Origin: Ashinkailepas kermadecensis
Lineage: Eukaryota > Arthropoda > Thecostraca > Neolepadidae
Reading direction: 5' to 3'
Length of the DNA stretch: 64,000 nt
Assembly (NCBI GenBank): GCA_034440615.1
Contig: JAOTOM010004343.1
Coordinates: 148,501-212,500 of the forward strand
Shown: piece after piece, positions 1 to 12,282 of the stretch
Layout of the letters: the number at the start of each line of letters is the position of its first letter
Numbering within the stretch: the first letter of the stretch is position 1
Notes under the pieces: generated by a model
The model's database searches: none
The model's input: only the letters and a program-made list of their open reading frames with translations
What the model was told of the DNA's origin: nothing
Program-made: the position numbers and the translations under genes

Positions 1-488
1 CAGGTCCAAAGAAGTACACTCAGGCAGGGCTTCGGTTCGGTAGCCAACCTGGAAGCATGTTTAATCAAAGATATGAGGTGCATCAAAGCTCAGCGGGTAT
101 CCGCATTTCTTCACCATAAAATATGGTAAGAAGGGAACTAATGATCGAATTTAAATAATCGAATTTTCGCAACGAACGCCCATACGAAGCATTTTATCAC
201 GTCAGATATGGCGCAAGTCTATCATGTGGCAGCAATTAACAAAGCGTAGCAGGCCCAGCAGAATCCGTAGCATCGCACGAAGTGTGGCGAATGCGCCGAA
301 TGCGCAAGATGGGTGTGCACGTGCACTAACGTTGGCGTCGTGGCGACCGGGCACTATGAACTGGAATGTCTGAAATTGGAAAATTTTACATTTTAAGGTG
401 ATTTGTGCAGGTGTAATTTCGGCAGTGCGAGGTGACTTATCAAGGAATACCAAAAGAATACATTTGAACAGGTTGTGGGAGCTAGGGT
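1..488. repeat. 3' end of a dispersed composite element (copy 1) and flank
   Basis: Bases 29-250 align, with moderate divergence, to 21008-21219. Shared blocks include TTCGGTTCGGTAGC, TGAGGT(A/G)CATCAAAGCTCAG and a final CAATTA(A/G)CAAA(A/G)CGTAGC. Bases just before (GGTCCAAAGAAGTACACT) resemble the last units of the degenerate A-tract array that precedes the other copy, so this is probably the right-hand end of the same composite element, whose array lies outside the window. No coding potential is seen. The family is not one I recognise. Confidence 0.55.
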
Positions 489-760
489 TGAAATCCGACG
501 AATCAGAAACGATAGTGGTAGATTAGGCCCCTCCACAGGATAATTCAGTTGATCACTAATTATTGTATTTAAAAGGTTCCCTTTTGAAAAAATAGTGGTC
601 GAAATCGGAAGACTTTTCAGTAGTTGGACCCCCAAATACGTTTGCCCCCTCCCCTTGACCAAAATATGGGTGCGTCACTGGTCTCCCAATAATTTTCAGA
701 AACTTACGCCCATGGAGCAAAGCCAACATTGCGGGGGTAAATTCCCCCTCACAAGCATAC
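489..760. repeat. Dispersed repeat, related to 12283-12490 and to the MITE at 8876
   Basis: Bases 489-681 match 12283-12490 in the same orientation, sharing GAAACG.TGGTAG, CACAGGA, AATAGTGGTCGAAATC and the ending TGGGT(G/A)CG(T/C)CACTGG. Bases 682-760 match, on the opposite strand, the MITE-like element at 8876-9059 through CAATGTTGGCTTTG beside C-rich runs. It is therefore a nested or chimeric mobile-element remnant. Runs of C and T near 'GCCACTGG'-type ends are common in non-autonomous DNA transposons. Confidence 0.5.
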
Positions 761-1791
761 AAAACAAAACCGATGCCCCACATTAAATGGGAGGAATGAT
801 GTTTTAAAATGTATTTTCTTCCTACAAAGTTGTCTTCTGTGATTACAGCCTGCATGATTAGAGCTTCCCAGCTTCAGTACCTTCTCAACGGCATAATTTA
901 CAAAACGGTACAGCACAGCGATAACCATGGGCGTGACGGCGTGGAATTCGAAGGTTTTGCATTATTTATGCATTGTCATTGTTACATTGTTGCATTGCCA
1001 TTGATGCATGGTTGTTCAATGCTTGTTCTTGCCGTGAATTTATTCGCGGAGTATTTATTATTTTAGCTTCTGTGCCAAGTGCCTTGCAGCCAGCACCAAA
1101 TGTTATGAAAAAATTAATAAATCCCTAAGATGACGATCAGAAAACCAATTCAATCCACTTCTCGTTGTCACCTTCGCGAAATTGTTGTCGTGGGACTGAG
1201 AAATGATCGTTTAAGTTTGTTTATGAGATCAAGCTGGTGGGAATGACTAACAGTAGTGATGAACCTAGCTATATTCAGTTAAACTTGGTGAACAAAGAAG
1301 TGGGTTGATCAATGGGAGATATCTTTAAGATATGCTCAGCACGAGCCCCACCAGCTCGCTATAATCTAGAGGCCAGCGGGAAGATTCTTGTCGTCGATAA
1401 AGCATAAAGATATTGGTTTGTTTTGGCACTGACGTATTTATCTACATTTGCTTATTTATACCCTGGTATGGCTCGGGTCTCAGCGAAAAAAAAAAGATTC
1501 TTGCTATTGCGCTTTGCGTAAATTATATACCATGCCAAGAACAAACAAGACATCAATATGAAATCATGTTCCCATTCGGGAACCATACTAAGAGCCTAAA
1601 AAGCCAGAGGAGGCCCTAACACAATGGAGGCCCCTTTTCGGGGAGCAGGAGGCCCCCTATCAACATTGCCCCCCCTGGAAGAATTTCGTGGCGACGCCAC
1701 TGAATCATTGCATAGTTTAATCAGACCGTTATATTACGCTGAGTATATTACGACCGTTTTGAACGAGGGCCAAACCCGTGCGGGTCTACTT

Positions 1792-1794
<3 letters not shown>
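761..1794. other. No gene recognised
   Basis: Open frames here are short (under about 95 codons), lack family motifs and are not flanked by convincing splice sites. The segment 1620-1690 is purine/pyrimidine skewed ('aggaggcccc' type) and may be another repeat remnant. I see nothing else. Confidence 0.5.

Positions 1795-1849
<55 letters not shown>
1795..1849. repeat. (TA)n microsatellite
   Basis: About 54 bases of nearly pure TA dinucleotide. It produces spurious alternating Ile-Tyr open frames on both strands. Confidence 0.95.
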
Positions 1850-1852
<3 letters not shown>

Positions 1853-2960
1853 TATTGCATAGGCTCGTCTGGGAAACATGGCCCGGCGTGCCCGAGGCTG
1901 GGTGACCTCAGACCGTGGCTGGTCTCAGTCTGATGGAGAATGCCACGCTGAACGTATGTGGCGTAGAGCGGGAAGGGAAGAGGATCGTGACACAGCGTGG
2001 CATTCATGCTAAGCCGACAATTCGCCATGGTGCCTTTAAGCTTGAGATATGTATACCATAATCTGCAGATATCCAGATCTGGGCAAGATTCATTCGTGCC
2101 CGGTCGAGGTGGATTGTATTAATGTTCAATGCACGTATGAGGACATTGAAGACTCCTCATTGGAGACTCCATTGAAGACTCCATTTCCACAATCAGACTC
2201 CTCCGCCAAATGCCGAGCGCGCATCACAATTGGAAATGCACCGTGTCGAACTTCGCACAATGCTTTGTTAAATTAAGAAATCCTGCACTTCCGCGAACAT
2301 TGGACTCGATCAGGTGCACGCCTTTACGGACTGCCACGGCTCGATCAGGTGCATGTCTTTACGGACTGCCACGAGAGTGTGGCTGCGGTCGGTGCACGAG
2401 CTCCCTGTGGTGGAATGGTGACAGACCTTGTGCCTGCAGCAGTGAAGCTCCCCAGCCCGTCTCCAGTCTCTTGCCCTCGCTCGGGCAGCGCCCCTAAAGG
2501 CGCTGATATTGCTATCTTTGTTCATGTGGAGTTGTATGCACCATAAATAATGAAGTTAAATTTAATTGGCTTAATCGACTCCGAAGATGGCCATAATTGC
2601 GAAACAAAACAACACAGCTAAGATACATAGACACGTCAGGTAAGTAAACAAACGATAATTGTGCAATATACACGGAACGGTATAAAAATAGAATGACTAA
2701 GAAATAACAGCACAAACCTTGAAAATGATAACTGGAGCAGAAGACAAATCGTTTGCCGAATGAACAAGTTCCCTCCCGCCTTAACCTTGCACCATTCCTG
2801 GCAAAACCTTACGCTGTCGTCCTGGTGTGCACTCGTTCAGGTCAGGTGTGAGATAAATCTTACCTGATGATATATGAGCCATATTTTATGTGATGTATTT
2901 AACGGATGTAACATATTCACTTCTCAAGGCGACATATTGAAACGGCAAATCATCTGTGTT
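1850..2960. other. No gene recognised; short tandem duplication near 2303-2376
   Basis: A 37-base segment (CTCGATCAGGTGCA ... ACTGCCACG) is present twice in tandem at about 2303-2337 and 2340-2376. At 2145-2190 there is a short GA(A/G)GACTCC-type repeat. The remainder holds no supported gene. Confidence 0.45.
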
Positions 2961-2969
2961 TAAAGATGC

Positions 2970-3388
<419 letters not shown>

Positions 3389-6300
3389 TCAAGTCTAGAA
3401 CGAGGGTGGAACTATCAACGGATGATAAATGTACAGGTGTCGTCCCCCGCACCCGTTTGTTCTTTTGGGGCAGGGCGACAACGCATCGAGGAAATGGGTG
3501 GGCTGAAATTGAATGGGGACGTCCGATATAGGCCCACGTTAGAAGGTGAAAATACTGGAGGTCCAAGCTAACATTGAGAAGTAGCCAGGACCTAAATGTA
3601 CAGAAATTGACACTCTTGGGTAAAAGCTAATTTGGAGCATCAAAATGTCAAATGCTTCAAAATCGAGATATATATGGTGGAAAATTACGTCCTCTAAGCG
3701 TATCGAAAGTGTCACTTCAGTACATGGTCGGGTCTCTGAGATATCCTGAAATATCACCTGACATGTCGCGAGGGTGCATGTATTGCAGGCGCTCTGAAGG
3801 ATACAGCACTGACTATTGCGAAGAACAAATGGCTACACCAGCGCACTTTTATACGTCAATTCCATTTTTGATGTGACTGCGGTCCTCAAATTTGATATAA
3901 TGTATGCTGCGTCAGGACTGCTCTAGCGTCTGAAATCTGCGATCAGGAATCATTCCAGACTCAAATTTAGCATTCCCACATCAGGGTCACAAAATCGCGG
4001 CTCGAGTCAACCGCATGCTTGTCTCGCTCACCCACAGTGCCCGAGCATCCAGAAAACATCACCTTCACCTAGATCACTGCTCTCTCACATGCACCTTTAA
4101 CACGCGCACCAAAGGTGCCCTCACATAACGCACACCGGAGGAGGAGGGCAGAAACGGCTCCCGCCCCCAAGATTTCGGTAACCACTGAAGCTAGAAGCAC
4201 ACAATTTGGAGGGCAGATTACGGCTGTAGTGAACTCGCTTCATTATAAATTTAATGACCCTAGGTCGGTGCCTTCAGGATCAAATGTGGTTGAAACCGGC
4301 CGTCACTCACGCGCTGTCACCCCATCGCGTCGCACCGACGAGGCCTTTGTCACCTTGATCTCTCGGCGGCCTGACGGCTGGCCGGCGGTCGCTCGCCGCC
4401 TGGTCGGTAGACTGCACCGCTGAAGGTCCTATGCTTACCAACGCATTCCGATTTTAGTTGCATAGGGTGCGCTGATCAATTGTTAACAAAGTTACAGGAT
4501 TTCATCACAATATCGCGGCCAGTTAATGAGATATCGTTGGAGGGCGTGCGGGAAGATTCCGCTCTTCTCCGGTGCGCGTACCAACCGGGCAGTCACTGGG
4601 GTACTTGCACTCACACGAGTCACTTGGGGAGAGGGATTCCCCCTTGTACCTTCGCAACCGATGAACCGATTGCGTCGATTGAACGGCATTCGATAGCCCC
4701 ATAACTTGCATCGAGAAAACATATTTTTTTGGTTACCTGGAGGTCACTAGCGAGGCCATAGGTCACGTCAAGAATAAATATTTGACTGTTTTGAGAGCTC
4801 GTATTTTTAACGCAAATCAGGGCATTAGGGTAATATAAAATCTCAGCTGTGATTGAATACATAGCGTGTGCCTAAAGTTGTCCATATATACGCTTTCTGG
4901 TCTCAGGTCAAGTAAGGTCACTTGAGGGGAAGAAGTCAAATTAGCCGTTTTGATTCAGCAGATACTCCAATTCATTTTCTGGGACAGATTTTCGCAAGGA
5001 TCTTGAAAAGCTGGCATAAATGTTCGCATTTGCTACGGAATTTTGCATGTCGATATCATCTGGTTTGTTGCCTATGAGGTCACAGGTGATGTCACGTGGA
5101 AATATTTGAGTGACTCCAAGAGTGCACATTTCTACAGTAAACAAGGACATGAGAGTAACACAAAACTTGTTGATGCGTGCATTAGATGCCAATAATTATG
5201 CGATCTGAATTTGTTTTGGTCCAGTGTGCAATGCGCTACATTTTTATATGTTACATTTATACGAGGAGCTCGAGAAACGGACCTACACTTTCGCATATGC
5301 CACAGAATACTCATACTTGAGGCCACGCGGTGCACACTGATCTCTTTATAATAATTACAGCTAGATTAGCCTGTCAGTGTTAGATCTGCAAGCAACCGTT
5401 TCAGGCGGGAAAACCAGCACCTGCAATTGAGCTTGTGATGTCATTATAACATGATCTAGCATTGTATAACATGTACCTCAAAACAGATATATGTATGCTT
5501 AACCTATCATGACCTCACAGGTAAGAATGTCTTTGATAACCGATATATCGATTTTATAACGACTTGACTTTAACGACTTTTTCCTAGTCCTAAGTGGTCA
5601 TTATATTTGGATGAAATTAGTAATTCCGAATGACCCAGAAAGGCCTATTTGAGGTCACATTGTAACAAAATTATCTGGTGCACCAACTGCACCTATATTG
5701 ATTTGTCAGTATACATTGGTCAGATTGTATCTCATGACAACCAGCAACCGTTTGAGACGTTAACAACAACTCCAACGAACGACTTTATGACCTAATTAAA
5801 GCATGACCTAAGATAACCTGGAGGTCAATTTTTACACGACGTACCCAAGGTGTTCATTTGAAGGTACTGAAAGTGTCAAGCTGCTCTCTCTCAATTGGTT
5901 TGGCGGTAACGGCAGATAAACCAAAGGGGGAAAAAGCCCCACCCTAGTGATTCACGAGTTAGCGCCCAAGTTTGCTCCATTCTGGAATACGGGAGCATGC
6001 TGTAGGATGTGGTCGCGCGGAAGCACTAGCATCAGGCTTGACCTGATTCATCACAAATGCGTCATGCGGTTGATAACCATTTCGCACCAGGGCCCACCAG
6101 ACCCCCGAGGTATCCCAACCTCATTCGAACTTCTAAGCCGGAACCAGCTTGTCATGCATCTAAAATACAAAGCATACAAGAGACACAACGACACGGTATC
6201 ACAACGCATCCACATAAATATGTGACGGTACATACAATAAATACACAGACCAACACCAGGCTCGCTATCGCTCATCACTAGTGTCCTGAAGCTGATCTTT

Positions 6301-8054
6301 TGTAGGGTATGGAGGGGGAGGAGGGCGATGTCAAACAAGTAGCTTATGTTTTAAAAAGCGTGCAAATGTATGCAGATAGTGCTTATTGATGAGTAATCTT
6401 CTATGACCTCTGTTCATTGCATGATGGTGATGATGTCCGTCCCCGCTGCGTTTACCAATAACGGAAGCACTACTGCCAAAAACCATACATGATTTTAAGT
6501 ATCCAAATATAACTAAAAGCAGAATAAAAAAGCGAGTCACACTTCATGGTGTCAAGAAGAAAAAGTGATATCAAACCACTTGTACTAAGAGTGGATCTAA
6601 AACCAAAAATTTGCAATTTCAGGACCTGCTCGCCATCCGTACCGTATCGCACCAGCACTTTCGCAGTTTAACTCTCGCTCTACTAGGGGGATGAGTCGAG
6701 TCAATCCCCCCCCCTCCCCTCTGCGGTTATTGATGAATAATTTTGGAGCGGCGCCGGCCAAGTCGGCGCTGCTTGGCATAGCTGGCCCACATTAACCGTC
6801 ACCGGGCCGGGGTCTCTCTAGCCCCCCCCCCCGCAATCCCTCAGATTTTCCAGAATAGCATTTGAATGAGTACGGACACGAAACTTTCAGTACCTTCTTA
6901 TGCATCTGCTTTGCATATCTCGTACAAATTCCAGGTAAGGTCTATCGAAGGCCATGAATGGGACTGGTAAAACGGAGCTATGTCCAAAGCTATGCATGTA
7001 AACATGGGGCTAACAGCTAGTGCTGCCATATTTTTGTGATGTTGCTAGCATATTATGGATTTGTGAGATTATATGGGAAGAACGAATACCACATATGGGT
7101 GCATGGTTGGATTTATGCTTCAGAATTATGCACTAGAAGATGAAACAAACTTGAGGGAACCAAACTTGGAAATGATAATATTGTTCTATTCCGGAACATA
7201 AAACCTCCTTTTTAACTTTTTCAGTCATTTTGGACATGCTTATCAAACAGCAATACATGTGCAGTCATTTTAGGCAACTCCATTGAATCATTCTGGAAAA
7301 ATGAAGTGAATAATTATTGTATGGGAAAACGTCGAGGGTGACATCCAGAGGAAGTTCATGTTTCCATCCTTGTATGGGTGCTCCACTGGCAGAATGGATG
7401 GATAAATCATTGACATCGAAGCTAAACTCTGGAAAACCTATAATATATCGTACATCATAGGCAACTGCACTCACAAAGAAATGCTCTCAACGCCCGTGCC
7501 AACGCTTTGAAAGGGGTGGGTAAAAAGCAGACATATTCCCACATACAACATTCGGAAAGGCCGCTTAATGGCCTTGAATTCCGGCGCAATATATGCGCAG
7601 GAAATGTCTAATAGATGACGTCACAAAAACTAGACGCCCTATGTGGTCACGGGGGTATATCAGAACTTCTAAGGATTTATAGTTCAATTCCTCGAATAGT
7701 TAAAAACCACTAATCAGCGGAAACTTTCTTCTGTTGGGATGCTTAAAACTTCCAACGTATCAAACCAAGTAACGGTTCAAAACCTCTAAAATATTCAAAC
7801 TTACGAACGTCCAAAACGTACGACCATTACGAACGTAGTTATGGTGCTTTCAGCAAGGAAATGTCTTGCGCCATTTTTTTTTCAGATTCCAGCACATTAA
7901 AGGTCCGGGATATGCCTTGTGTATGCTGCGGAGTGGCTCTCCTGTACCAATGGTTTTAATCATCGTAGGCAGTGTACTTGATCTAAGTGGCAGCCGCTCC
8001 GGCTAATGGATGCGGTTGCAGCGCAACTATTGTCCGCAGGCAGGCATTCGTCCT
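3389..8054. other. AT-rich intergenic or intronic DNA, no gene recognised
   Basis: The open frames are short and lack motifs. From 4716 to 5830 there are repeated TGACCT/AGGTCA-like hexamers (for example 4740, 4760, 4905, 5075, 5515, 5655, 5820), resembling stretches at 27480-27850 and 40590-40640. These may be remnants of one diverged dispersed family or spaced nuclear-receptor half-sites. C-rich runs at 6705-6720 and 6822-6833 look like mobile-element remnants. Confidence 0.4.
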
Positions 8055-8801
8055 CCCGCGTGGAGCGACTCCCAGTACCACGTGGAGCGACTCCCAGTAC
8101 CACGTGGAGCGACTCACTTCCAGTACCTCCCACGTGGAGCGACTCCCAGTATCACATGGAGCGACTCCCAGTGCCACGTGGAGCGACTCCCAGTACCACG
8201 TGGAGCGACGCCCAGTACCACGTGGAGCGACTCCCAGTACCGCGTGGAGCGACTCTCAGTACCACGTGGAGCGACGCCCAGTACCACGTGGAGCGACTCC
8301 CAGTGCCACATGGAGCGACTCCCAGTACCACGTGGAGCGACTCCCAGTACCGCGTGGAGCGACTCCCAGTACCACGTGGAGCGACGCCCAGTACCACGTG
8401 GAGCGACTCCCAGTACCACGTAGAGCGACTCCCAGTACCACGTGGAGCGACTCCCAGTACCACGTGGAGCGACTCCCAGTACCACGTGGAGCGACTCCCA
8501 GTACCACGTGGAGCGACTCCAAGTGCCACGTGGAGCGACTCCCAGTACCACGTGGAGCGACTCCCAGTACCACGTGGAGCGACTCACTTCCAGTACCTCC
8601 CACGTGGAGCGACTCCCAGTATCACATGGAGCGACTCCCAGTACCACGTGGAGCGACTCCCAGTGCCACGTGGAGCGACTCCCAGTGCCACCTGGAGCGA
8701 CTCCCAGTATCACATGGAGCGACTCCCAGTACCACGTGGAGCGACTCCCAGTGCCACATGGAGCGACTCCCAGTACCACGTGGAGCGACTCCCAGTACCA
8801 T
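8055..8801. repeat. 22-bp minisatellite, about 34 units, each with CACGTG
   Basis: The unit is GAGCGACTCCCAGTA followed by CCACGTG (22 bp). Variants are GACGCCC, CATG for CGTG and GTGCC for GTACC. A 30-bp variant unit containing ACTCACTTCC occurs at 8111 and 8581, exactly 470 bp apart (20 x 22 + 30), showing a large internal duplication. Because 22 is not divisible by 3, all three frames of both strands read the same peptide cycle. The long open frames (up to 323 codons) are therefore products of the repeat and are not annotated as genes. Confidence 0.95.
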
Positions 8802-8875
8802 TCCGAGCGTTCGGCGCACGCCGAGTGTTCCGCCTGCACATTCATCTGACTTTTGTAATTGGTGTTGCAGATCAG

Positions 8876-9059
8876 GGGTGTTGTTTTATATACTTTTGAG
8901 GAGGAAAATTCCCCCTCAATGTTGGCTTTGCCCCCTCCCCCGTAATTTCAACTTTTAACATGGGATCATATTGATTGTGTTCCCAATCCATTTGCGGCTG
9001 CCCATTTCCTTCATGCATTTGGCCCCCTGCCCCTCAATCATTTTCAGAAATCAACACCC
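8876..9059. mobile_element. MITE-like element, 184 bp, terminal inverted repeats
   Basis: Left end GGGTGTTGTTTT and right end AAATCAACACCC are inverted repeats with one mismatch. The inside is C-rich (CCCCCTCAATGTTGGC, TTTGGCCCCCTGCC) with no coding capacity. A related stretch lies inverted at 682-760. Short length, inverted ends and dispersal fit a non-autonomous DNA transposon; I cannot assign a superfamily and see no clear target-site duplication. Confidence 0.5.
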
Positions 9060-10380
9060 GTGTTATAGGTGATGGCATAGTGGCCATTAAACCTAGTTTT
9101 TACGTTGGTTTTAACAACCGTAAGTGTCAACTCTTTAAATGTCAGTTCTTGTACTACTTGCTCTAGTTCAATGCTCCATTCGGTTTGAAAGCATCCTTTC
9201 CGTCGCCAAGAAGGCGAAGCGCCCCCTTGCCTCCAGCCAGTGAGGGTTCAATATAGAAACACTGGTTGGTGTTGCCTGGGCTGCTCTACATTACGCTGTC
9301 ACCCGGTGGGGTGGATTGGTATGGACCGACAGTGTGGACAAAGAAACAGCTTTTGGTTGGTACAAGGCCAACCGGAGAAACTGAGCTGGTATGACTCGTT
9401 TGCCTTATACTTTTCGTAGATCATTTTGTATGACAAGAATCTATGAACGGCCCTGGCAGATTTTAATTTGGTTCTTTGTTCAATGTGTCTAGCTCTGTAT
9501 CGCTGTTCTTATGTCGGGTGCGCACATTTTCACTGACTGGAGAAACGCCACACATGTGACGAGTAATATTTTGTGTGAAGATACGGCCATACATCCGGAC
9601 TACATTGTGGGGTTCACTCCGTTATATTTCATTCGTTATGTCCGCTACACTGCTTAACATACCTGGCTAAAAAACTATCGGTAGCCCTCTTTCGCGAAAT
9701 TGCAGCCGTTTATCGGACCTGAAGTGCCACCCAGTAAAACCGAGTTAAGGCATTGCGTTGTTACTGAATTGATATTGTGCCGAGCATCCCGTTTTATGTT
9801 ATTGCGGATCTATCTAAAGCGCGAGATGCTGTATGGCCACTGCCAGTGGAGACACAAGTAAACACCTCGCAATGCAGCCGGCGAACAATATGTTTTTACT
9901 GTTGCGGAGCGGGAATATTTGCATTTAAAATCTAAGAAATATTTTAAATGATCCGAGCAAAGACGTCACAGCAGCTCCACCTTTTTGGTCTAAAGCCTTA
10001 CGTACATAACACGTCCATGCTCACCAACTTAGGTCGGGATTGGTGCATCCCTGACCTCCTCGTGACTTGCTTTCCAGCGGTGCTTCATTAGCTTGGAGGC
10101 TATCGAGAAATTTTAACGTGCAAAACCTCAGACCTGAAATCTGCCCATAAGCTGATACTGATGCGAACCTTTCTCCAGTTTCATGTGCAAAAATAGGCCC
10201 TTGTGACCAAGTGCCACATGCCATCCAATAATACACCGGTCAAAGCTGCCTGTCGCACCATTGCCACAATCTCTCGCACGCCTCTAATTCCACACCGGCA
10301 GGGTAACACAAAGAGCCGGGAATCATCTCAGCGACACCCGGATCGAGACTGGAAGCGAGCTTCAAGCACCGACCTGGTGG
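9060..10380. other. No gene recognised
   Basis: Mixed-composition DNA. No open frame longer than 71 codons is present, and there are no RNA-gene signatures. I see nothing to annotate. Confidence 0.5.
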
Positions 10381-10564
10381 CATGATGTCGTCATTGGCGA
10401 AATACTCGGCCGGTACGGTAATCAGACTCGCCATGCTGCCGACAGCTCGTTCGACATGGACGTCGGCGTGACCCGACTACACGCCGTGTAACCCACTTAG
10501 TGTGGCGCTGGCCGGACGGAGCGACTTTTTGCCGGCCCGCCGCCGGCCGCCGGCGTCGCGGCCG

Positions 10565-10682
10565 ATGCATCGGAGCTGGTCGACGGCGTCTGCGTCGACG
10601 TCGACGCTGGACTTCTCTGAAATCGTCGCCGATTTCAGAGCAGCAGCGGCGCCACACTGCGGCGTGCGTCGGTGCCGGAAAG
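10565..10682 (+). CDS. Candidate first coding exon, unknown protein
   Basis: An open frame starting at ATG 10565 (MHRSWSTASASTSTL...) runs 39 codons plus one base to a strong splice donor, GGAAAG|GTGAGT, at 10682/10683. The encoded stretch is rich in Ser, Ala and Thr, then has an Asp-Phe-Ser-Glu-Ile-Val segment and an Arg/Cys end. The frame is also open upstream to about 10502, so the true start is unsure; the ATG context (C at -3) is weak. The only evidence is CpG richness, open frame and donor. It could equally be untranslated leader. The minus strand is also open (Arg-rich), which weakens the case. No family is recognised. Confidence 0.2.
10615..10640. repeat. Perfect hairpin in the CpG patch
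   Basis: CTCTGAAATC and GATTTCAGAG form a perfect 10-bp stem around the loop GTCGCC. It sits 42 bases before the splice-donor-like site at 10682. Confidence 0.85.
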
Positions 10683-10959
10683 GTGAGTTTTTAGCGGCGG
10701 ATTCGCCACGGACGTTTTTGCAGCCATCGCCTGCGGCGATGAACATGGCTGGGGAGTGCCGGCAGACTGGGGGAGGGGGAGAGGAAGTGGTGGATTGCTG
10801 TGTGCATGTGCTTGCTTATTATTGCGAATGGTTGTTCGTAGGTAGGTATGTGTGCTGTGATGATTTAAAAATAGACATAGTCGAATGGTTAAGCTCCCAT
10901 CCCTGCGGTGAAGTTCATGATTTTCCTATCATAGAAATCATGACATCATGAGCAAAGTT

Positions 10960-11382
10960 TAATCTTTCACACCTTTCAACGTTTTTAATCGTGCCCACCT
11001 TCACAGAGGGGTCACGACGTCATGATCCATTTGGAGGTTTATAATGTGAACCGTAGGGTGTGACATGGATCACCACTATTTGGATCGGCAACTCACGGCG
11101 TTAGCCAACCCACTTTGTCCCCCGCAAGTCCACCCATTGTCCCCACACAAACCTGCTGCCATCTATCGTCGGAAATTTCATGGTGAGGACTGATTGGAAA
11201 CAACATGAACAAACCATGCGTGCAAAGGCAAAACAAGCAAGAGTAATCGGTCGCACCGGCAAAGTTTTGTCATGGAAGGCGAATGCCAATACCGGGCCTT
11301 GTCTACGATGTTAGCTGTTAGCTGTTAGCTGTGGGGTGAAACAGTCATCAGCTGTAGATCCAGGAATTGGCATGGGGGACAG
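10960..11382. other. No gene recognised
   Basis: Open frames are short. A local triplet of GTTAGCT units lies at 11310-11331. Nothing else supported. Confidence 0.4.
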
Positions 11383-11670
11383 GCACTGGCGGATCCAGGG
11401 GGGGCATTCCGGCCATGCCCCCCCCCCCAAGCGCTTCAAAGGGGGGGCATAGTGTCTTTTGCCCCCCCCAAACCAACAAAACTAAACTGAATTAAAATGC
11501 AGTAACCTTTGCTGAGGTTAAAAAATAGCGTTCCAGGTGAAATAATCTCCAATTTTACAGGTATTTTGTTATAATTGTTTGGAAGCACAATATGGTAGCA
11601 TAGTAGATTCTGACACATCGAGGGTTCTATGCTGTTGAAGTTCTGCTTACAGCAAGAGATGACGAAATCA
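11383..11670. mobile_element. hAT-like MITE remnant, copy A (right end missing)
   Basis: Starts GCACTGGCGGATCCAGG and matches copy B at 11909-12212 over nearly its whole length, including AAATGCAGTAACCTT, GGTTAAAAAATAGCGT, ATGGTAGCATAGTAGATTCT and TTCTGCTTACAGCAAGAG. The alignment ends at about 11670 without the right terminal inverted repeat, so this copy is either truncated or represents a longer relative from which copy B was deleted. CAGTGGCGGATCC-like ends are familiar from hAT-type elements, but the first bases differ slightly here. Confidence 0.55.
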
Positions 11671-11908
11671 GCAGTTTCATTATTCCTTCGTCAGATAGGT
11701 TCATGAAGTTTGTTTAGCCAGTAACGGGCAAGCGCACCCAGTGAGCCAGATTTCGAAAGCGGAATTTGAACAGGATGTTTTGTGCGAGTGACCAGTTGAG
11801 CCCAGTTGAGCAGCATGTTTCGTATGTTGGTGTTGGGGCTGCTAAGATGAAGAGACAGGCTACATTGACTGATTGTTCAAGAAGAATAGCAAGAGGAGGT
11901 ATGTATTT

Positions 11909-12212
11909 ACACTGGCGGATCCAGGGAGGGGCCATTCCGGTCATGCCCCCCCCCCCGAAGCGCTTAAAAGGGGAGCCATAGTGTCTTTTGGCCCCCCGAA
12001 ACCAACAGAAGTCAGCTAAATTAAAATGCAGTAACCTTAGCCGAGGTTAAAAAATAGCGTCTGGATGAAAGAATCTCCAATTTTAAAGGTTTAAAAAAAA
12101 GTAATTGTTTGAAAGCCAGTATGGTAGCATAGTAGATTCTAACACACATCGAGGGTTCCATGCTCTAAGTTCTGCTTACAGCAAGAGTTGACAAAATCGG
12201 ATCCGCCAGTGT
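11909..12212. mobile_element. hAT-like MITE, copy B, perfect 14-bp inverted ends
   Basis: Left end ACACTGGCGGATCC and right end GGATCCGCCAGTGT are exact inverted repeats. The 304-bp element has no coding capacity. It carries long runs of C/G close to the left end and is homologous to 11383-11670. No convincing 8-bp target-site duplication is visible in the flanks. It is best read as a non-autonomous DNA transposon copy. Confidence 0.65.
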
Positions 12213-12282
12213 GTACACGTGCATGAACGTTGACGTGGTACAAGACGTTGAACGAGAACGTGAAGGTTTTGGTAAACAAGGA

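Larger units (their letters stand above)
10430..10770. promoter_or_regulatory. CpG-rich island-like patch
   Basis: CG dinucleotides are far denser here than in the flanks (for example CCGCCGGCCGCCGGCGTCGCGG near 10540-10561 in pieces, and GTCGACGTCGACG near 10594). Such patches in animals often mark promoters or first exons. A consensus splice donor (AAAG|GTGAGT) lies inside at 10682/10683, which supports a 5' gene end here, though no TATA or initiator is obvious. Confidence 0.4.

Noticed and set aside
7987..8958. Open frames of 243-323 codons over the 22-bp array
   Set aside because: A stop-free 22-bp unit cycles through all three frames, so openness is automatic; the same peptide appears in three plus and three minus frames.
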